The translations under genes and the position numbers were made by a program. This document shows, piece by piece, positions 7,205 to 10,211 of a DNA stretch of 10,211 nt. Positions within the stretch are counted from its first letter, which is position 1. Each line of letters starts with the position of its first letter. The notes below the pieces were generated by a model. It was not told where the DNA came from. It made no database searches and saw only the letters and a program-made list of their open reading frames with translations. The stretch is taken from assembly GCA_017648525.1 (NCBI GenBank), contig JAGCIP010000193.1, forward strand, positions 1 to 10,211. Reading direction: 5' to 3'. This DNA is from Clostridia bacterium (GTDB taxonomy: Bacteria; Bacillota; Clostridia; Christensenellales; Borkfalkiaceae).

Positions 7205-7245
7205 AATCTCACTCCTAAATTAGTTTTTTCTTTAATTTTGTTTGA

Positions 7246-7274
7246 ATTTTAAGGTTTTATATTCCTTTTGTAAA
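7246..7274 (-). promoter_or_regulatory. Promoter of the MATE gene
   Basis: On the minus strand TTTACA (7269-7274) and TAAAAT (7246-7251) each match the sigma-A consensus at five of six positions and are exactly 17 bp apart. The start would fall near 7239, leaving a leader of about 35 bases with AGGAG before the ATG at 7204. It sits directly after the terminator of the folA operon. Confidence 0.6.
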
Positions 7275-7337
7275 ATAAAAAAAGTAAAAAGTTAGCAAGC
7301 CTTATTTTGGCTGTTAATTAACCTTTTACTCTTTTTT
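7275..7337 (-). terminator. Probable terminator of the thyA-folA operon
   Basis: AGTAAAAAGTTA at 7283-7294 pairs with TTAACCTTTTACT at 7318-7330 with one mismatch. A GC-containing inner stem (AAGCC/GGCT) closes a short TTATTTT loop at 7302-7308. T-runs follow on the minus strand (TTTTTTTAT, 7274-7282) and also on the plus strand (CTTTTTT, 7331-7337). It lies about 70 bp after the folA stop. The imperfect middle of the stem lowers confidence. The stretch 7338-7406 between it and folA shows nothing else recognisable. Confidence 0.5.
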
Positions 7338-7406
7338 CTAATATAAATTTTGTTTTGCAACCCACTTTTTTCGGTGTCTTGCGTAAATACTTAACGACAT
7401 ATTCAA

Positions 7407-7904
7407 TTACAAACTATTAGCCCTTTGATTTTTATATTCCGTAAATTTAATTTTATATCCGTTAGTTTCTATAATTTGGCTTTCTTTAACCATTTCCCAA
7501 CCATCAATTTGGTCAAGATTTGGGAAAAACGCTGTTGCATTTCCATCGGCGTATACTTTTGTAACCAACACACTTTCGCAATACGGCAAAAGCAACTCGT
7601 ATATAGACGCACCGCCTATAACGAAAATATCGTCTTTGTCGTACTTTAAAAGTTCCGCTTTTAACTCTAACAAATCTTTTACGACAGTAGCGCCGTCTTT
7701 TTCATAATTTCTAGAAAGGACGATATTGTTTCTATTTTTAAGGGGGTTACCATTTGGAAAAGACTGCAAGGTTTTTCTGCCCATAACAACAGTTTTATTC
7801 AGCGTGGTTTGGCGGAAAAATTTCATATCTTCAGGTATAGAAAAAAGCAAATCGTTATTTTTTCCTATTCCCCACTTTTCGTCAACTGCAACTATCGCTT
7901 TCAT
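7407..7904 (-). CDS. folA: Dihydrofolate reductase
   Basis: A 165-residue cytosolic enzyme that reduces 7,8-dihydrofolate to tetrahydrofolate with NADPH; it is the target of trimethoprim. Diagnostic features: an N-terminal IVAVDEKWGIGKNNDLLFSI (4-23) with the Met20-loop equivalent around W11-N17; the substrate-binding acid in PEDMKFF (24-30, D26, matching E. coli D27); the NADPH-binding MGRKTLQS (41-48); and VIGGASIYELLLPYCESVLV (95-114) with the Gly-Gly turn. Length is standard and the protein appears complete. Its ATG overlaps the thyA stop as TAATG, so the two are translationally coupled. The function is linked: ThyA turns methylene-tetrahydrofolate into dihydrofolate, which this enzyme recycles. 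It is the last gene of the operon. Confidence 0.95.
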   Translation of the reverse strand: MKAIVAVDEKWGIGKNNDLLFSIPEDMKFFRQTTLNKTVVMGRKTLQSFPNGNPLKNRNNIVLSRNYEKDGATVVKDLLELKAELLKYDKDDIFVIGGASIYELLLPYCESVLVTKVYADGNATAFFPNLDQIDGWEMVKESQIIETNGYKIKFTEYKNQRANSL

Positions 7905-8734
7905 TAAATCGCAACCTCAAATTTACTATCAAGTTTATTGTATTCATAATCAACGATTGTAAAATCGTCCACGGTAAACTTGTAAAAATCTTTAACTTCG
8001 GGGTTAATTATAACCTTTGGTGCGGGATATTGCGGATTTTTAAGCATTTCTTCTACGACGGGAATATGCCTATCGTAAATATGTGCATCGGCAATAACGT
8101 GCACGAGTTCACCCGCAACCAGCCCAGAAACTTGTGCAAGCATCATAAGTAAAATTGCGTATTGAACGACGTTCCAGTTGTTTGCAACCGCCACGTCGTT
8201 AGAACGTTGGTTAAGTATTCCATTAAGAACGTTACCGCTAACGTTAAAGGTCATAGAGTAAGCGCAGGGATATAAATTCATTTCGTTAAGGTCGGCAAAA
8301 GTATAGATATTAGTCATAATTCTACGAGAAGACGGATTGTTTTTCAAGTCGAAAAGAACTCTATCAACTTGGTCGAACTCGCCTTCTTTATATTTATGCT
8401 TAACGCCTAATTGATAACCGTATGCCTTACCTATTGAGCCCGTTTCATCCGCCCAACTGTCCCAAATATGGCTATTTAAGTCCTTAATATTATTAGATTT
8501 TTTTTGCCAAATCCACAAAATTTCATCAATAGCAGACTTAAATGCCGTACGACGCAAGGTTATTATCGGAAATTCTTCTCTTAAATCGTAACGGTTAACC
8601 ACGCAAAACTTTTTAACCGTGTGTGCGGGCGTGCCGTCTAACCATTTAGGACGAACGGGAAGGTCTGTATCCCAAACCCCGTTGTCTATAATATCCCTAC
8701 AAGTTTTAATAAATATTTCATCTGCCTTACTCAT
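7904..8734 (-). CDS. thyA: Thymidylate synthase (ThyA type)
   Basis: A 276-residue cytosolic enzyme that methylates dUMP to dTMP using 5,10-methylenetetrahydrofolate, giving dihydrofolate. Visible active-site elements: the phosphate-binding arginines in PSSRRIM (134-140); the catalytic cysteine in LYPCAYSMTFNV (154-165, C157); QRSNDVAVANNWNVVQYA (176-193), with the nucleotide-binding Ser/Asp and N188; DAHIYDRHI (216-224); and a C-terminal EVAI that would close over the active site. The PCAY form of the cysteine motif is the bacillus/clostridium-like variant rather than PCHT. Length fits the family and all key residues are present. AAAGGGG lies seven bases before the ATG. The 57-bp gap after the dehydrogenase holds no terminator and only a weak possible promoter (TTTAAT, 17 bp, TATAAA), so co-transcription is likely. 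Confidence 0.96.
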   Translation of the reverse strand: MSKADEIFIKTCRDIIDNGVWDTDLPVRPKWLDGTPAHTVKKFCVVNRYDLREEFPIITLRRTAFKSAIDEILWIWQKKSNNIKDLNSHIWDSWADETGSIGKAYGYQLGVKHKYKEGEFDQVDRVLFDLKNNPSSRRIMTNIYTFADLNEMNLYPCAYSMTFNVSGNVLNGILNQRSNDVAVANNWNVVQYAILLMMLAQVSGLVAGELVHVIADAHIYDRHIPVVEEMLKNPQYPAPKVIINPEVKDFYKFTVDDFTIVDYEYNKLDSKFEVAI

Positions 8735-8791
8735 ATTTATCCCCTTTGTTTATCGTTTTTTATAGATAAGAGCCTATTTAAATTAAACTCT

Positions 8792-9577
8792 TTAAAAAGC
8801 GTCCTTTGTTTGTTTTTTCCAACGGCGAGCAATAAATCTTAAAACCAACCGTTGCGGTAAAAGTTTAACAATGCCGTAAAGCAACCTATTAAACCCACCG
8901 GGTATATACTTTAATTTGTTCTTTTTAACTGCTTTTAATGACTTTTCAGCAACAAAATCGGGGCTTTTGCTAGACAGTTTCCCCCAAAGGCCTTGCCCTT
9001 TTATGTCTTCTATAATATCTTGTCTTGTAGGCACGCCACCGGGCATTACTACCGTAACCTTTACGCCATTATCTATAAGTTCATAGTGAAGTGCTTTTGA
9101 AAAGTTAATAAGCATTGCTTTAGTCGCACTATAAAGCGCAAAATACGGCATAGGCGTTGAGCCTGACATACTGCTTATAAAAATAACTTCTGCATTGTCT
9201 GCCCGTCTTGAAAGCAGAGCGTGCGTCAAAATAATAGTGGCTTCATTATTAACACGGAGTTGAAATTGTACTTTTTCAGGTGTGTAATCGGTAAACGCCT
9301 TTTGAATATCTACGCCTGCAACGTTTATTATTCTATCGAATTTATAACCGTTTTTATCAATCTCTGCAAGTAATTTACTGCGCGACCTTTCATTAGTAAA
9401 GTCACACGGGAAAATTTCTACCGCTACTTTATAATTAGAAAGAATTTCGCCTTTAAGTGCGGAAAGTTTACCTATCGTTCTACCCGTTAAAAATAAATTA
9501 TACCCTTTTTTTGCACAGGCAATGGCAAAAGCCTTTCCTATACCGCCCGTAGCACCGCTTATAAAAGTATAGAACAT
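8792..9577 (-). CDS. Short-chain dehydrogenase/reductase (classical SDR)
   Basis: A 261-residue NAD(P)H-dependent oxidoreductase of the classical SDR type. The Rossmann fold shows a SGATGGIG cofactor-binding loop (7-14); TGR (31-33), favouring NADP; NVAG (85-88); N111; and the catalytic set S136 (FISSMSG), Y149 and K153 (YSATK), followed by MPGGVPT (178-184). The C-terminal 30 residues (GGFNRLLYGIVKLLPQRLVL, then RFIARRWKK) are hydrophobic and basic, suggesting membrane association, as in the DltE-like and 17-beta-HSD12-like branch. The substrate cannot be deduced; lipid or acyl substrates are plausible but inferred. The ATG comes 2 bp after the stop of the TM1266-type gene, with no clear Shine-Dalgarno, so its translation is probably coupled to that gene. 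Confidence 0.9.
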   Translation of the reverse strand: MFYTFISGATGGIGKAFAIACAKKGYNLFLTGRTIGKLSALKGEILSNYKVAVEIFPCDFTNERSRSKLLAEIDKNGYKFDRIINVAGVDIQKAFTDYTPEKVQFQLRVNNEATIILTHALLSRRADNAEVIFISSMSGSTPMPYFALYSATKAMLINFSKALHYELIDNGVKVTVVMPGGVPTRQDIIEDIKGQGLWGKLSSKSPDFVAEKSLKAVKKNKLKYIPGGFNRLLYGIVKLLPQRLVLRFIARRWKKQTKDAF

Positions 9578-9579
9578 AT

Positions 9580-9822
9580 TTATTTAGTAGTTAGCACTTT
9601 ACTGCTAACACCGTTAACCATACCGAGTTTCCCCGATAATCCGTTAATGATTTCCTGCGGAGCGTCCATCACTACACTAATAACGTTAACCTTCTTTTCT
9701 TTATACGGCAAACCTAGTCTACCGATTATATATTCACCGTACTGGTGAAGTAAAGAATTTACTCTTTCAACGGCGGAAATATCGCTAACGATTATCGCAA
9801 CGACGGCAATCTTACTTTCCAT
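9580..9822 (-). CDS. TM1266-family putative [FeFe]-hydrogenase system regulator (ACT-like fold)
   Basis: An 80-residue single-domain protein. The signature is visible throughout: KIAVVAIIVSD (4-14), VNSLLHQYGEYIIGRLGLPY (21-40), KKVNVISVVMDAP (43-55) and GLSGKLGMVNGVSSKVL (61-77). This matches the family named after Thermotoga TM1266, annotated as putative iron-only hydrogenase system regulator, which has a ferredoxin-like ACT/NikR C-terminal fold. Members usually lie near hydrogenase or hydE/F/G maturation genes; none is in this window. There is no DNA-binding part, so it may act through a partner or a bound ligand. It has AAAGGAG seven bases before the ATG and is the first gene after a good promoter. 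Family assignment is strong, but its biochemical role is not established. Confidence 0.88.
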   Translation of the reverse strand: MESKIAVVAIIVSDISAVERVNSLLHQYGEYIIGRLGLPYKEKKVNVISVVMDAPQEIINGLSGKLGMVNGVSSKVLTTK

Positions 9823-9840
9823 AAAAATCTCCTTTGATAT

Positions 9841-9869
9841 ATTCTATCACAAGTAAAAACATTTAGCAA
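9841..9869 (-). promoter_or_regulatory. Promoter of the TM1266-SDR-thyA-folA operon
   Basis: On the minus strand TTGCTA (9864-9869) and TAGAAT (9841-9846) are 17 bp apart. A TG one base before the -10 gives an extended -10 element (TGATAGAAT). This is a sigma-A-type layout. The start would fall near 9834, so the leader is only about 12 bases and consists mostly of the ribosome binding site. The -35 lies in an ATTGCTAAA sequence that also occurs at the sigK stop codon. Confidence 0.65.
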
Positions 9870-9886
9870 TTAAAAGACTTAAACTT

Positions 9887-10211
9887 TTAGCAATAAAATT
9901 GACCTTTTTTGACAACCACTTTAAGTTTATCAATAGCCTTTTTTTCAATGCGGGAAATATAAGAGCGGGAAATCTTTAAAAATCTAGCCACTTCTCTTTG
10001 AGCATACGTTCGTTCCCCTTTAAGACCGTATCGCAAGCAAATCACGGTGTATTCTCGCTCAGTTAAAGCCCCTTTTATAAACTGCAAAAACTTCTCACGC
10101 TCAATACTTTTGTCAACTTGCGAAAAAACGGTATCTTCCTTTTCAAATAAAAGGTCCATAAGCGTCAATTCGTTTCCATCTTTATCCGTGCCTACCGTAT
10201 CCGATAAATAC
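9887..10211 (-). CDS. sigK: Sporulation RNA polymerase sigma factor, SigK-like (5' end beyond the window)
   Basis: The last 107 codons of a sigma-70-family factor; the frame is open to the right edge, so the start and regions 2 and most of 3 are missing. The visible part begins with LSDTVGTDKDGNELTLMDLL, the linker typical of the sporulation factors SigK and SigE. It continues with region 4: a LTEREYTVICLRYGLKGERT segment (4.1), then the helix-turn-helix TYAQREVARFLKISRSYISR followed by IEKKAIDKLK (4.2, which binds the -35 element). ISRSYISRIEKKA is closer to SigK (ISRSYVSRIEK) than SigE (ISQSYISRLEK). SigK directs late mother-cell genes for coat and cortex. A TTG at 10168 could mimic a start, but homology continues upstream of it. 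No clear terminator follows before the next promoter. Confidence 0.85.
   Translation of the reverse strand, partial: YLSDTVGTDKDGNELTLMDLLFEKEDTVFSQVDKSIEREKFLQFIKGALTEREYTVICLRYGLKGERTYAQREVARFLKISRSYISRIEKKAIDKLKVVVKKGQFYC

Noticed and set aside
6831..7223. 130-codon plus-strand open frame opposite the MATE N-terminus
   Set aside because: It mirrors the membrane-protein codon pattern of the MATE gene on the other strand and resembles no family I know.
7407..8734. thyA-folA as phage-carried nucleotide genes
   Set aside because: Phages do carry such genes, but here they sit in an operon with a TM1266 regulator and SDR, next to sigK, beyond a MATE gene and two terminators. Chromosomal origin is simpler.
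9887..10168. A complete 93-residue sigma-like protein starting at TTG 10168
   Set aside because: The frame stays open to the window edge and the upstream codons (LSDTVGTDKDGNE) continue the SigK/SigE homology, so this is the 3' part of a longer gene.
1..10211. A skin-like prophage interrupting sigK
   Set aside because: The sigK 3' part is continuous to its stop, and the phage module is about 4 kb away beyond five unrelated genes. An element upstream, outside the window, cannot be judged.
1..10211. CRISPR array, tRNA or rRNA genes, insertion sequence, riboswitch
   Set aside because: I saw no spaced direct repeats, cloverleaf, transposase frame or conserved leader. The longest gene-free stretch (7205-7406) is accounted for by a promoter, a terminator and a short untranslated region.

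Overview
The window is AT-rich and every supported gene lies on the minus strand, so it reads from right to left. The chromosomal part suggests an anaerobic, endospore-forming member of the Clostridia. Three things point that way: a late sporulation sigma factor (SigK-like), a TM1266-family regulator of the kind associated with [FeFe]-hydrogenase systems, and clostridial-looking thymidylate synthase, DHFR and MATE proteins with AAGGAG-type ribosome binding sites. Species cannot be named from the sequence.

Right half, about 5.7-10.2 kb, chromosomal. The 3' part of a sigK-like gene enters from the right edge. A good sigma-A-type promoter (TTGCTA, 17 bp, extended TGA-TAGAAT) then drives a probable four-gene operon: the TM1266-type ACT-fold regulator, a short-chain dehydrogenase, thymidylate synthase (thyA) and dihydrofolate reductase (folA). 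ThyA and FolA form a metabolic pair: ThyA makes dTMP and dihydrofolate, and FolA recycles the dihydrofolate. Their reading frames overlap as TAATG. A hairpin ends this unit, and a separate promoter (TTTACA, 17 bp, TAAAAT) drives a MATE-family efflux transporter, which ends in a strong terminator at 5744-5777.

Left half, 1-5656, phage. This is a packaging and head-morphogenesis module in the order terminase large subunit, a 94-residue protein resembling the C-terminal part of small terminases, portal, scaffold-like protein, HK97-fold major capsid protein, and a probable head-tail connector at the left edge. The genes overlap or nearly abut. A 14-bp perfect hairpin with a T-tract sits between the capsid and connector genes, which would lower expression of the connector relative to capsid. 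Tail, lysis, integrase and regulatory genes are not in view, so the module is either one end of a prophage or a remnant.

The most notable places are four. The junction is abrupt: the MATE terminator runs straight into the terL promoter, with no small terminase or integrase between. An 8-bp inverted repeat lies over the terL promoter region. The small-terminase-like protein lies downstream of terL rather than upstream. The connector gene stops after 120 codons, with the same frame reopening at an ATG two codons later. No wholly new system is evident; most of the content is recognisable.
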